The position numbers and the translations under genes were made by a program. The notes beneath the pieces are model-generated. The model did not search any database. It saw nothing but the letters and a program-made list of their open reading frames with translations, and had not been told where the DNA came from. DNA of 55,031 nucleotides from Turneriella parva (GTDB taxonomy: Bacteria > Spirochaetota > Leptospiria > Turneriellales > Turneriellaceae): assembly GCA_020719945.1 (NCBI GenBank), contig DYPL01000010.1, positions 1 through 55,031 on the forward strand. The letters are read 5' to 3'. This document shows, piece by piece, positions 8,129 to 17,887 of this stretch. Position 1 is the first letter of the stretch. Every line of letters begins with the position of its first letter.

Positions 8129-10566
8129 GTGCTGATTGGTTCGTTATCCGTGCGCAAATGCATGGTATAAAACGGAAACTGTTCCGATGATTCCAGCAGT
8201 ACGGATTTGCGGGTAGCGAGCGCAATGGGAAGCACCTCGCGGATATTGCGAACAAAATGAAAATTGAGTTTTTCGCGAACCGAAAGTGGAATTTCTTCCA
8301 TATCCTTTTCATTTTCTGCCGGACAAACAATGTCCGTTACACCACCCCGAAACGCAGCGAGTGTTTTTTCCTTGAGCCCACCAATGGGCAGCACATGGCC
8401 CCTGAGCGTGATTTCTCCCGTCATGGCAATATGGCTGTGGACCGGCTCCTGGGTAACAGCAGAAATAATGGCCGTGGCAATGGCTATGCCGGCAGAGGGA
8501 CCATCTTTGGGAATTGCCCCTTCGGGAACGTGCAGAAGAATATCATTCTTTTCAAAAAAATCGAAGGGCAGCCGCAGTAAATGCGCCTGAGACCGGATAA
8601 ATCCCAAGGCGGTCATGGCGCTTTCTTTCATGACATCGCCAAGATTCCCTGTTAATACAAGATTTCCTTTTCCATGCGCAATGGCTACTTCAATATGAAG
8701 AATATCCCCTCCGGCAGAAGTCCATGCAAGCCCATTGATTTTTCCGACGGAGGGTTTATCCTCTTTGCGATTATACTGGTACTGTTCAGGCCCTAACAGG
8801 CGACGAATATTTTTTTTGTCAAGCTGGTAATCGGAAAGATTAAATTCTGAATTTTGCGAAATCCCCTGTTTAAATTCCAGATATTCCCTTGCTATTTTTC
8901 GGCATATCTTTTCAATTTCACGTTCTAACTGGCGCACACCGGCCTCGCGGGTATAATGGCGAATGATGTACGCAAATGTTTTTAGCGAATATTTCGCTTG
9001 AACTTCTTCGATGCCATTGTTTTCTATCTGCCTGGGCAAAAGATATTTCCTGGCGATCTGGATTTTTTCCTGCTCTGTATAGCCAGAAAGCTGTATGACT
9101 TCAAGGCGATCGAGAAGAGCTTCTGGAATAGCATGGGCTACATTGGCGGTTGCAATAAACAACACGCGGGATAAATCGTAAGGGAGCTCCAGATAATGGT
9201 CTGTAAATTCCTTGTTCTGTTCCGGATCGAGTACCTCGAGCATGGCTGCAGCCGGGTTTCCCCTGTAATCAGAAGAAAGTTTATCTATCTCGTCCAATAA
9301 TATAACGGGATTCACGACTTTGGCTTTTTTCAGAGAATGCAGGATTCTTCCCGGAAGAGCGCCAATATAGGTTCTGCGGTGTCCCCGGATTTCTGCCTCG
9401 TCCCGAACCCCTCCCAGGGAAATTCGGATAAACTCTCTGTTAAGTCCTTTGGCAATGGAACGGGCCAGCGATGTTTTTCCAACACCGGGAGGCCCCACGA
9501 GACAAAGAATGGGCCCACGCGATTCTGCGCGCAGCTGGCGGACGGCGATAAATTCGAGCAGTCTGTCCTTCACCTTGGGAAGCGAATGGTGCGAGTCTTC
9601 GAGAATTTCCTGTGCCTTTAAAATGGATGTATTGTCTTCTGTCGTTTCGTTCCAGGGAAGTTCCAGAATCGTGTCGAGATAATTGCGAACAATGGTAGAC
9701 TCTGCCGCCATGGGGGGCATCTTTTCGAGTTTACGCAGCTCCGATAACGCCTTATCCTTTGCTTCCTGTGGCAGCATTTTTTCTTCTATGCGCCTGCGAT
9801 ATTCATCGAACTCGCTCTCGGCTCCTTCTCCCATTTCTTCCCGAATGACGCGAATCTGTTCGTTGAGATAATACTGCTTCTGCATCTTGTCCATTTGATT
9901 GCGTACTTTATCATGAATGGACGACTCTAATTCGGAAATTTCGATCTGGCTTTCGAGTGAAACCCGCACTTTTTCGCTTCTCTCTACAAGCGACTCTGTT
10001 TCCAGAATATCCAGTCTTTGCGTATACGCGACGGGAAGAAGATGAGCAATCGCATCTACCACTTCTTCGGAATTTTCATTTTCACGAAGTTCACTGATAA
10101 ATTCTTCCGAAACAGCCTTACCATCCCGGTTAAATTCTTCAAAAGCAGCAAACAGTTCTTGGACAGATCTCTCGAGCAGGGCTTCTTCCCGCGAACCAGA
10201 CAACGGGTTTTTAGTAGTATAGGTCAGAACGTCACACTCGGCATATTCATCGAGCTCGCGCATTTCGGAAAGAGTAATGCGGTGCAAACCTTCAACGAGA
10301 ACCTTGAAAGTGCCATCGGGCATTTTGAGAAGCTGGAGTATTTCTGCCAGTACGCCCGTGGAATAGAGATCTTTTTTTTCAGGAAGAACGGTTTTTGTTT
10401 CTTTTTGAGTAAACAACGCAATGAGCCTGTTGGCATCCATTGCCCGACGCATTGCCTCCATGGAGCGTTCACGGCCTACAAAAAGGGACGCAACGCTCCC
10501 TGGGAAAACGACAGTATCCCTGAGTGGAAGAAGCGGAAATGTTTTCATTTTTTCTTTAGACGGCAT
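8125..10566 (-). CDS. lon: ATP-dependent protease Lon
   Basis: AAA+ serine protease of the cytosol that removes damaged and regulatory proteins. The N-terminal LON substrate-binding domain (about 8-200) is followed by a coiled region, then the AAA+ module with Walker [10 protein letters not shown] and Walker B VILLDEID. The C-terminal protease domain has the Ser-Lys dyad: Ser691 in KDGPSAG and Lys734 in GGLKEK. The length (813 residues) is typical. Its ATG overlaps the clpX stop by one base and its end overlaps the methyltransferase by four, so all four genes of this run are probably one transcript. Confidence 0.97.
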   Translation of the reverse strand: MPSKEKMKTFPLLPLRDTVVFPGSVASLFVGRERSMEAMRRAMDANRLIALFTQKETKTVLPEKKDLYSTGVLAEILQLLKMPDGTFKVLVEGLHRITLSEMRELDEYAECDVLTYTTKNPLSGSREEALLERSVQELFAAFEEFNRDGKAVSEEFISELRENENSEEVVDAIAHLLPVAYTQRLDILETESLVERSEKVRVSLESQIEISELESSIHDKVRNQMDKMQKQYYLNEQIRVIREEMGEGAESEFDEYRRRIEEKMLPQEAKDKALSELRKLEKMPPMAAESTIVRNYLDTILELPWNETTEDNTSILKAQEILEDSHHSLPKVKDRLLEFIAVRQLRAESRGPILCLVGPPGVGKTSLARSIAKGLNREFIRISLGGVRDEAEIRGHRRTYIGALPGRILHSLKKAKVVNPVILLDEIDKLSSDYRGNPAAAMLEVLDPEQNKEFTDHYLELPYDLSRVLFIATANVAHAIPEALLDRLEVIQLSGYTEQEKIQIARKYLLPRQIENNGIEEVQAKYSLKTFAYIIRHYTREAGVRQLEREIEKICRKIAREYLEFKQGISQNSEFNLSDYQLDKKNIRRLLGPEQYQYNRKEDKPSVGKINGLAWTSAGGDILHIEVAIAHGKGNLVLTGNLGDVMKESAMTALGFIRSQAHLLRLPFDFFEKNDILLHVPEGAIPKDGPSAGIAIATAIISAVTQEPVHSHIAMTGEITLRGHVLPIGGLKEKTLAAFRGGVTDIVCPAENEKDMEEIPLSVREKLNFHFVRNIREVLPIALATRKSVLLESSEQFPFYTMHLRTDNEPIST

Positions 10567-11918
10567 TACGCCATTTTTTCTCCAGTTTTATTAAGGAGAG
10601 TATCGGAGGATTCTGTCGATTCTGTGAGCTTGTTCTTTCTCGATTTAGCTTCTTTTTCGCTGATCGTAACGATGCGCGGATCTGCCTTTCCATCAATGAC
10701 ATCTGCTGAAATGATGACTTCCTGTACTCCTTTCATGGAGGGGATGTCATACATGAGATCAATCATGGCTTCTTCGAGAATGGCGCGTAGTCCCCTCGCA
10801 CCTGTTTCGCGGGCTAGTGCGAGTTCCGCCACGCGGGCTATGGCGTCTTCTTCAAATTGAAGCTGCACGTTTTCCAGCGCAAAGATTTTCTGGTACTGGC
10901 GCACCAACGAATTTTTGGGTTCCGTAAGAATGCGTACCAGAGTTTCTGTATCTAACTGATCGAGAGTACGGATGATAGGCAGGCGACCTACAAACTCAGG
11001 GATAAGGCCATAACGCATGAGGTCATCTGCTGTTACTTCTTTCATCAGTTTATCGCGCTCGGAACGCTTTCTGGAAACAGCACTGGAGTCAAAGCCCATG
11101 GAAGTTTTTTCCACTCTGTTTTTGACGACTTCGTGGATTCCTTCAAACGCGCCGCCGACGATAAATAATACATTGCGCGTATTCATCTGCAGAAATTCCT
11201 GATGCGGATGCTTGCGCCCGCCGGCTGGAGGAACATTGGCAACGGTTCCTTCGAGTATCTTCAGTAGAGCCTGTTGCACGCCTTCACCCGACACGTCTCT
11301 AGTGATGGAAGGATTATCGCCTTTTCTGGCTATTTTGTCTATTTCGTCTATATAGATAATGCCTATTTCTGCGCGGCCCAAATCCAGATTTGCGTTCTGG
11401 TACAAACGCAAAAGAATGTTTTCTACGTCTTCACCTACATAGCCAGCCTCTGTGAGGGCTGTGGCATCGACAATGGCCATAGGAACCTGTAGAATGCGGG
11501 CAAGAGTCTGAGCGAGCAGAGTTTTGCCTGAACCGGTTGGACCAATCAGGAGGACGTTGGATTTGTCTATTTCTACCTCGTTGAGTTCATCGTTTTTGTT
11601 TTTATAGGTATCCTGCTGGATGCGCTTGTAATGATTGTACACGGCTACGGAAAGCGCTCTTTTGGCCTCGTCCTGGCCTATCACGTATTCATCGAGAATC
11701 GATTTTATTTCACGCGGAGTTGGAACAGTTCCTAAAATGCGCCCCAGAGGGTTTTTGGACGTGTCGTCTTCTGCAAGAATGTGGTTGCATAACTGCACGC
11801 ACTCATCACAAATAAATACACCTGGTCCAGCAATAAGCCGTTTTACTTCGTTCTGTTCTTTGCCGCAAAAGGAGCAAAAATATTGATCTTCCGGTGGGTT
11901 CTTTTTGGTATCTACCAT
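10566..11918 (-). CDS. clpX: ClpX, unfoldase of the Clp protease
   Basis: AAA+ hexamer that unfolds proteins and feeds them to ClpP. An N-terminal C4 zinc domain (Cys15, Cys18, Cys37, Cys40) precedes Walker A (GPTGSGKT), the G-Y-V-G pore loop and Walker B ([10 protein letters not shown]). The tripeptide that docks on ClpP, usually I/L-G-F, is M-G-F here (in TSMGFDS). It lies 9 bases after clpP and overlaps lon by one base. The C-terminal tail beyond the AAA+ core is about 30 residues and rich in Lys/Ser. Confidence 0.97.
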   Translation of the reverse strand: MVDTKKNPPEDQYFCSFCGKEQNEVKRLIAGPGVFICDECVQLCNHILAEDDTSKNPLGRILGTVPTPREIKSILDEYVIGQDEAKRALSVAVYNHYKRIQQDTYKNKNDELNEVEIDKSNVLLIGPTGSGKTLLAQTLARILQVPMAIVDATALTEAGYVGEDVENILLRLYQNANLDLGRAEIGIIYIDEIDKIARKGDNPSITRDVSGEGVQQALLKILEGTVANVPPAGGRKHPHQEFLQMNTRNVLFIVGGAFEGIHEVVKNRVEKTSMGFDSSAVSRKRSERDKLMKEVTADDLMRYGLIPEFVGRLPIIRTLDQLDTETLVRILTEPKNSLVRQYQKIFALENVQLQFEEDAIARVAELALARETGARGLRAILEEAMIDLMYDIPSMKGVQEVIISADVIDGKADPRIVTISEKEAKSRKNKLTESTESSDTLLNKTGEKMA

Positions 11919-11927
11919 TTTCTCTCT

Positions 11928-12512
11928 CTATTTTCTTTTTTCTATTATGTTGTCAATGAGACCAAAGGCCACCGCTTCTTCTGCATTCAGATAGAAATCG
12001 CGCTGCGTATGCAATTCAATTTTTTCTACGGACTGGCCGGTGTGGCTGGTGTACAGCTGGTTTAGCCTGTCGCGCGTGCGAAGAACTTCGTTTGCTTGGA
12101 TTTCAATATCCGAAGCCTGTCCCGAAGCACCGCCCAATGGTTGATGCATGTGGATGCGGGCGTTAGGAAGAGCGCTGCGCTTTCCTTTTGTTCCCGAAGC
12201 GAGAATGAGAGCGGCAATGTTACTGGCCTGTCCAAGGGCAACCGTCCGGACATCCGGACGAATGAATTGAATGGTATCGTAAATGGCGAGCCCGGAGGAA
12301 ATATATCCTCCGGGAGTATTGATATAAATGTAGATGTCTTTATCGGGATCTTCTGACTCAAGAAAGAGTAACTGGGCAATGACGATATTTGCATACACAT
12401 CGTCTATGGCATATCCGAGAAATATAACGCGGTCTTTTAAGAGACGGGAGTAAATATCGTACTGGCGTTCGCCACGACTTGTTTGTTCTATTACTATGGG
12501 TGCATATGGCAT
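11928..12512 (-). CDS. clpP: ClpP peptidase subunit with Asn at the catalytic Ser position
   Basis: The 194-residue protein aligns without gaps to ClpP across the active-site region. His123 (in HMHQPLGG) and Asp172 (TQRDFYL) are at the standard positions. The serine motif, normally G-x-A-A-S98-M-G-A, reads G-Q-A-S97-N98-I-A-A, so the nucleophile position is Asn and a Ser sits one residue earlier. The bases (GCC AGT AAC ATT) are unambiguous. It may be a ClpR-like non-catalytic subunit that needs a second ClpP, or it may use Ser97. Leptospira are known to carry two ClpP isoforms that form mixed complexes. A good AGGA ribosome site precedes the ATG. It is first in the clpP-clpX-lon run. Confidence 0.93.
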   Translation of the reverse strand: MPYAPIVIEQTSRGERQYDIYSRLLKDRVIFLGYAIDDVYANIVIAQLLFLESEDPDKDIYIYINTPGGYISSGLAIYDTIQFIRPDVRTVALGQASNIAALILASGTKGKRSALPNARIHMHQPLGGASGQASDIEIQANEVLRTRDRLNQLYTSHTGQSVEKIELHTQRDFYLNAEEAVAFGLIDNIIEKRK

Positions 12513-12639
12513 GAGTATTTCCTGATGTGGTGTTGTTTTTCAACATCCAGATACGGTCACGTTCGCAATGGTTTTACCTGCTGTAAAGCAGAGTGTAAAA
12601 AAATGATTGTATGGGTGTGCATAAGATAAAGATTTGCCT

Positions 12640-13260
12640 ATGAGTCTTTCTCCTTTAATCGCCGGTCTGCCCGACTGGGTAGTAACCTCCATGATTCTCA
12701 TCACATCTGTGATTGCGTTTACGATTATTTTGGAACGCGGTTATTCTCTGATGCATCGCCTTAAGCTTCTCGATCTCGACAAAGAAAAAGTTTTTCTGGC
12801 ACATGTGGAAAAGGGCGAATACGATATGGCACTCTCGCTGGCTGCATCCGAAAAACATCCCGCCTATCGCATTGCTGAAACCATTCTGCTTGCCCGCGAG
12901 AGCACGGTAGACAAAAAAAGTCTGATGGACGAAGCCGTTATGAAAGAGCTTGCCGGCCTGGAGCGCTATCTGCCTACCCTTGGAACCGTATCCACCGTTG
13001 CTCCTCTTCTCGGTCTTCTTGGAACCGTTACCGGTATGATCAAATCATTCCAAGCGTTTGAAACAAGCGCGTCGAGAAGCGCCCAGCTCATGACTGGAAT
13101 CGATGAAGCCCTGATAACAACGGCTCTCGGCCTTGTCGTAGGTATTCCCGCTCTGATTGCCTATAACTACTATGTAGCGCGCGCTAACAAACTCATAGAC
13201 GAGGCCACCATCATGAACGAAATGGTTATTTCTGCCATGGGCAGGAAAAAAGACAAATGA
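12640..13260 (+). CDS. exbB: ExbB/TolQ/MotA-family proton channel subunit
   Basis: Inner-membrane protein that, with ExbD, converts proton flow into mechanical work on the envelope. Three membrane segments are visible (about 12-35, 115-140, 160-185), with the conserved stretch between the last two (LGLLGTVTGMIKSFQAF, then IDEALITTALGLVVGIPALIAYNYY). I preferred the ATG at 12640 to the TTG two codons earlier. It overlaps exbD by four bases (ATGA) and heads a four-gene operon. No TonB or TolA is nearby, so the partner driven by this motor is unknown. Confidence 0.9.
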   Translation: MSLSPLIAGLPDWVVTSMILITSVIAFTIILERGYSLMHRLKLLDLDKEKVFLAHVEKGEYDMALSLAASEKHPAYRIAETILLARESTVDKKSLMDEAVMKELAGLERYLPTLGTVSTVAPLLGLLGTVTGMIKSFQAFETSASRSAQLMTGIDEALITTALGLVVGIPALIAYNYYVARANKLIDEATIMNEMVISAMGRKKDK

Positions 13261-13652
13261 AAGTTAGATCCCGACTGAACATCAAAAGTGGAATTGAAAT
13301 GGCCCCCATGGTGGACGTTGTCTTTCTTCTCGTCACGTACTTTCTGATCAATTCTACTCTGGTAAAAAACCCTGCGATAAAAATTGAGCTTCCAAAATCG
13401 ACGACTGCACAATCTGAAGTTCAAAAAAAAGCCATTATTCATGTGGATTCAGAAAACAAAATCTATCTGAACGATACAGAAGTGGCTTTAGCGGATCTCC
13501 CCATTGAACTCAAAAGACTCATTGCAGACTCTCCCGACCAGCAGGTTATTATCAAGGGCGACAAAGAAAGCAATTACCAGACCATAATCTCCGTCATGGA
13601 TTACGTAAACCAGGCCGGAGTGAGCCATTTTAATCTGGCAACGGAAAGATGA
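13257..13652 (+). CDS. exbD: ExbD/TolR-family proton channel subunit
   Basis: One N-terminal membrane helix carries the proton-relaying Asp (M-V-D-V-V-F-L-L, about residue 21), followed by a periplasmic TolR-like domain ending in the conserved V-x-D-Y-V-N-x-A-G-V-x-x-F-x-L pattern. The length of 131 residues is normal. It overlaps exbB and the following membrane-protein gene by four bases each, so the stoichiometry of these three products is probably set by translational coupling. Confidence 0.92.
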   Translation: MKVRSRLNIKSGIEMAPMVDVVFLLVTYFLINSTLVKNPAIKIELPKSTTAQSEVQKKAIIHVDSENKIYLNDTEVALADLPIELKRLIADSPDQQVIIKGDKESNYQTIISVMDYVNQAGVSHFNLATER

Positions 13653-15607
13653 AACCGATTGCCCTGTTGCAATCTATTCTCGCTTTTTTCTGGGGTGTAT
13701 TATTCACTATCAACGTTCGGCGGCTGTATGATTATTCTTTTCCTTTCGTAAAAGAATTTCTTTCCTCTTCGTCTGTTGCCTACATAACCGGCATTCTCTT
13801 TTTATCGGCCTTTTATTTTGCTTTTCGGCATTCCTCCAGACAGAGCCCCGCAAGAATCTTTGCTACGGCACTTCTGCTAACATCGGCTGCTGCTTCCGCT
13901 TATTTCTTTTTTAAAGATGTTCGATTCCAGTTCCCGCTGGCAGTTATCCTTCTTGAGCTGCTGGTGTTCGTTTTGTTTGCAACCCGCCTGCCGCCCCTCT
14001 TTTCCAAAAAGGCCGAGCTGTTAACGGGTGCCTTTGCGGGAATTTTCATCGGAATGGCAGAATGGAAGCCGGAAATTTCGCTCTCGGCAGCGCTCCTGTT
14101 TGCCGCCATTCCGGCAGCCTTTTTTTTGACGGTCAGCGAAACCAAACCCATGCTGCACCGGTTAACAGGCATTCGTCGTATTACGGATTTTTTACGCTAT
14201 TTTCTTTTGGCTTCGATAGCACAGGGAATTTTTGAAACATACAGGCATTTCTTTTTCCCTGCATTTGGTCTACTTCTCGCTGTGCATGCACTGCGCTATC
14301 TGATCGCCCGTTTTTATGCGAAGCGCGAACACATTCGCTATGGCATGTATTTTCTTCCGGTCATTATCCTGTTTTCTGGAATTGCTTTTGCCCGGCTTCC
14401 TCTTCCCGTATGGGGTGTCCTTTCCTACGGACTTTTATCTCTCTGGGAAACCATCTACTTTAAAAGAAGCGACGAGGCAGCACTTCTCCACGAGCACTTA
14501 CTCCCTCTCGGAGTTCTCGCCCTGTTATTGATTCTATCTTTTCTCCCCATCGAGCAAATCACTATAGCTACGGGACTCGTATTGTCTATTGCCAGTTTTT
14601 TTCTGCTGTTTTTTACCTTTAAGAAAACCCGCGCTCTCCTTATATCTTTATTCGCCGCTTCGGGGGTTTTATATGCCGCCTTATCCTGGCAAAGCTTGGA
14701 TAGATCGCTTTCTAAAAACTCAAAATCGATCGCGTCTGCTGAGCAGATTCACGCAAAACATTTAAGCATTCTGCCGGGGTCAAACCCGCTCTCAACCAAT
14801 GTATTCCCCGAACCACTTGTCCGGAAGCTTCGCCAGGATGCAGGAATTCAGGTTTTTTACTTTAACCCTTCCTCCCTGTTTACCATCCAGAGCATAGGCC
14901 GCGAACTTTCCAGGGGAAGAGAAGTCTATTACAGAATTCCTATCTCTTCCCCCTACCATGCAGCAGAACTGCAGGGACAAATACATTCACACTTTTCCGG
15001 GAAAAAAGTACTGTTCGAAAAAACAAATAACGACATTTCGACAATGCCTTCAAGCACAGCCACTGAAACGACTTTGCGAGCCGGCATATATTCCCTGCAG
15101 TATTATCTTGGGAAAGCGGAATACGAAAAAGCCAGAATTCTCGCTGAAGAACTTAGACTCCTGTTTCCGGAGAATTCGGACCTCCTTCTGCTCCATGCAA
15201 GAACACTCGGTGCACTCGGAAATACGGCTGAACAAATTGGAATGCTCGAGACTTTTTTTGCCAGCAATGGAACAGGATTTCTTACAGAAAGACAAATGCT
15301 GCTCGATTTGTATCTCCTTTCTGTAAGACATTCCGAAACGATGCGGTTGGCTGCGTTGCTGGTACAGCAGGATCCCGACAATACTCTCACCTATATGCGA
15401 GCCATGTACCAGTCTTTAACTAAATTTGCAACCCCATACGAATGGCAGCAGTTCTATTACAAAGCCATGAATTTGCCCAACACCTTTCAACCGGGAAAAA
15501 ACTCACTGCTCTCCGATATTCGGGAGCGGATACGGGAATCGCCTCCTATGTACGATCTTTTTAAGGAGGAACTGGAGCGGCAGGAAACCCTGGAGTTCCC
15601 CGAATGA
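13649..15607 (+). CDS. Large polytopic membrane protein with C-terminal helical repeat domain
   Basis: I do not recognise a named family. Residues 1 to about 365 form roughly a dozen hydrophobic segments with short loops. The remaining 290 residues are soluble, and from about residue 475 they look like TPR-type helical repeats (YYLGKAEYEKARILAEELRL and following). The gene overlaps exbD upstream and the acyltransferase downstream by four bases each. This suggests a membrane partner that works with the ExbBD motor or with the acyltransferase, for example in moving or modifying an envelope polymer. That role is inferred from context only. Confidence 0.6.
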   Translation: MKPIALLQSILAFFWGVLFTINVRRLYDYSFPFVKEFLSSSSVAYITGILFLSAFYFAFRHSSRQSPARIFATALLLTSAAASAYFFFKDVRFQFPLAVILLELLVFVLFATRLPPLFSKKAELLTGAFAGIFIGMAEWKPEISLSAALLFAAIPAAFFLTVSETKPMLHRLTGIRRITDFLRYFLLASIAQGIFETYRHFFFPAFGLLLAVHALRYLIARFYAKREHIRYGMYFLPVIILFSGIAFARLPLPVWGVLSYGLLSLWETIYFKRSDEAALLHEHLLPLGVLALLLILSFLPIEQITIATGLVLSIASFFLLFFTFKKTRALLISLFAASGVLYAALSWQSLDRSLSKNSKSIASAEQIHAKHLSILPGSNPLSTNVFPEPLVRKLRQDAGIQVFYFNPSSLFTIQSIGRELSRGREVYYRIPISSPYHAAELQGQIHSHFSGKKVLFEKTNNDISTMPSSTATETTLRAGIYSLQYYLGKAEYEKARILAEELRLLFPENSDLLLLHARTLGALGNTAEQIGMLETFFASNGTGFLTERQMLLDLYLLSVRHSETMRLAALLVQQDPDNTLTYMRAMYQSLTKFATPYEWQQFYYKAMNLPNTFQPGKNSLLSDIRERIRESPPMYDLFKEELERQETLEFPE

Positions 15608-16638
15608 GTCGGCTGGCAACCGATCTGCTGCGCATTTTCGCTGCGGCCTTCATTGTATTTAATCACGGTACCTGGATTTTTTTTAACTCGCTTGGCACCC
15701 ATTACCAGAGCAAGTTTGCGTGGCCCGTTGCCGCGATCAACCAGTTTGGCAAGGGTGCCGTCCTCTTTTTTATTTTTCTGAGTGGACTTGCGTTTTCTTC
15801 TCATTCCGTATTTTCGAAGGCGGACAATGTTCTGTATTTTTATAGACAGCGACTGCTCCGCATCCTCCCTCCCTATATCTTTTTTTCTGTCATTTTTGGA
15901 ATTTTCTGGTATGAAGGAACGGGAAATATTGTTATCGATTTTTTTACCGGCGAAACCATGTACCATCTGTATTTCCTCCCTCTGATTTCTATTCTCTATC
16001 TCTTATTTCCTTTTTTGGTAAGACTACATCCCGAACCCGGAAGTATTTTTCTTCTGGGTCTATTTATGTTTGCATTAGATTTTGCCGGGAATTATGTGGG
16101 CGACAGGGGAAATTCCATTGCATCGGACTGGCTGCTCTCTCTTGCCTATTCCTTGCCAGCCTTTGTAGCGGGAATCTGGACGGGAAAAAAACAGCACACC
16201 ATAAACCTCTCCTGGTGGTTGCTCCTTCTCCTATTTGCTCTCGCGTATGGCCTGGTTATGCTGGATTTTTTCTATCTGATGCATTCTGGATTGCGACCAG
16301 ATCCTGCCGGAAAAATATGGCGCCTGTCTGTTTTTCTCTACTCTGGAATCTGGATAGTAATGTTCCTGAAACTTCCTGCCATGCATTCACCTGCGACCAT
16401 TCGCAACCTTGCCAGAGCGACATTTTTAGTGTATTTAATTCATCCCCTGTTTATTCGTATTGCGGAAGCTCACCAGTACAATAAAAATCCCTTTTTTTTG
16501 TTCGGACTTTATCTGAGTCTATCCTGGATTATAGTCCTTGCCATACAGTGGCTGGCACTGCGCAACCGCTGGATAGGCTTGGTCTTTGGTGAGGGCGATT
16601 TGTATTTTCGTAAGCATAAATCGGCTTTACAAATCTAA
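15604..16638 (+). CDS. Membrane acyltransferase, Acyltransf_3/OatA type
   Basis: A 344-residue protein with about ten membrane segments. It has the family's N-terminal signature: L-R-I-F-A-A-A-F-I-V-F-N-H (Arg about 10, His about 21), the G-A-V-L-F-F-I-F-L-S-G stretch, and an R-Q-R-L-L-R-I-L-P-P-Y motif. Such enzymes transfer acyl groups to exported sugars such as O-antigen, peptidoglycan or other glycans. It ends the exbB-exbD-membrane protein-acyltransferase operon (four-base overlap), so it probably modifies a surface glycan handled by that set. The acceptor is not known. Confidence 0.85.
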   Translation: MSRLATDLLRIFAAAFIVFNHGTWIFFNSLGTHYQSKFAWPVAAINQFGKGAVLFFIFLSGLAFSSHSVFSKADNVLYFYRQRLLRILPPYIFFSVIFGIFWYEGTGNIVIDFFTGETMYHLYFLPLISILYLLFPFLVRLHPEPGSIFLLGLFMFALDFAGNYVGDRGNSIASDWLLSLAYSLPAFVAGIWTGKKQHTINLSWWLLLLLFALAYGLVMLDFFYLMHSGLRPDPAGKIWRLSVFLYSGIWIVMFLKLPAMHSPATIRNLARATFLVYLIHPLFIRIAEAHQYNKNPFFLFGLYLSLSWIIVLAIQWLALRNRWIGLVFGEGDLYFRKHKSALQI

Positions 16639-16659
16639 CGATAATCGGAGTATCTTCGC

Positions 16660-17880
16660 ATGAATAGATTTTTACCGGCATTTCTGTTTGCCACAGTGCT
16701 TTTTCCCCTCTTTTCTCAGGAAGCCCCAGAAACCGAAAATGAGCATGACGTAGATCCACGCAAATTGCTCATCGACGATTTCAATACGCGCCATAGTTTT
16801 CAGATCACCGGTAGACTCCAGATGAGAACATATCTTTCTTTTTTGGAAGCAACACCAAGAATATACGAACAATCCGATTTGTTAGAGACTTTAAATTCTG
16901 ACTCTGCCCACTGGGGAAGTGAAGCGCGCCGCCTTCGCATGGGAATGAAGGGCAATCTGGACAAAGTGCACTGGCAACTGGATCTGCGTTCCGAGAATAT
17001 GGTCTCTGTTCACGAAAATGCTTCCATGATTACCTTTGCCTATGTTGGCTATAAATTTCACAAAGATTTCCTGGACATACGCATTGGTTCCGATGAACTT
17101 CCCTTCTCGCGAGAATGGGTCACTTCATCTGCCTCTCTGGTTACCATGGAGCGGGCGCAGATTATAGACAGCATTGCCGATTTTTATGGAAACGGTTTAT
17201 TTGTAGAAAGCCATCCGTTCGACAGAAAGTTGACACTCTACGCGTCCGTAACGGGAGGCGAAGGCGGCTTTTTTGCCGGCACCAACACCACCAATACGGA
17301 ACATCCTCTTTTTGGTATGCGCCTCCAGTACGATCCTATCGGAGAGTATATAAACGGAGTCAGCTATATGGGACATTCTAACCTTATTTCTTTTGGCATA
17401 GGATCCCTGTTTGCAACCCGTGCGGATCCAGACGGAAAGCCATATAAAGAAGACTATAAAAATCTTGCGATTGGCACGTTTGATACAACGATCCTTCTCA
17501 ATTCCTTTGAGCTTTCCGGTGCCGTTGCCTACTCTGCCGCCGAAAAATATCATTACTGGGGTTACCACATTACCCCGGCGCAGTTTGTATACAAGCGGTT
17601 TGTACAGATTTACGGCAGATACGAAATGATGAGCAATGGATCCTATATCCATACGACCAGTCTTCCCTCCGGAACTCCCCTGCCTGCTGAAAAAGATGTT
17701 TCGCAGACCAAAACTACCTCGTTTGGCATTAACTTGTATTCTATGTACCAGAATCATATCAAGTTGCAGATAGCCCATGTTTTTGGACTCAACCAGAGCT
17801 ATCATGCTGATACCGGAAAATGGAAGGATCTGGGAATTTCAGATGACTGGACCGCTGTACAGGCACAGGTTTCGTTTTAA
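16660..17880 (+). CDS. Porin-like outer-membrane protein
   Basis: It has a clear signal peptide (MNRFLPAFLFATVLFPLFSQ, cut near residue 20). A short acidic segment follows, then about 370 residues of alternating strands, ending in VQAQVSF with a terminal Phe. The pattern R-R-L-R-M-G-M-K-G near the start, with repeated aromatic girdle residues, resembles the phosphate-selective porin (OprP/OprO) family. The phosphate assignment is tentative. A phosphate permease lies 2 kb away on the other strand, which fits but does not prove it. It begins 21 bases after the acyltransferase stop, and its stop nearly meets the cyclase gene. Confidence 0.65.
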   Translation: MNRFLPAFLFATVLFPLFSQEAPETENEHDVDPRKLLIDDFNTRHSFQITGRLQMRTYLSFLEATPRIYEQSDLLETLNSDSAHWGSEARRLRMGMKGNLDKVHWQLDLRSENMVSVHENASMITFAYVGYKFHKDFLDIRIGSDELPFSREWVTSSASLVTMERAQIIDSIADFYGNGLFVESHPFDRKLTLYASVTGGEGGFFAGTNTTNTEHPLFGMRLQYDPIGEYINGVSYMGHSNLISFGIGSLFATRADPDGKPYKEDYKNLAIGTFDTTILLNSFELSGAVAYSAAEKYHYWGYHITPAQFVYKRFVQIYGRYEMMSNGSYIHTTSLPSGTPLPAEKDVSQTKTTSFGINLYSMYQNHIKLQIAHVFGLNQSYHADTGKWKDLGISDDWTAVQAQVSF

Positions 17881-17887
17881 TACCGAT

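Noticed and set aside
10018-10860. 280-residue open frame on the plus strand within lon/clpX
   Set aside because: It lies opposite strongly conserved Lon and ClpX coding sequence and has no recognisable domain; it is an antisense shadow.
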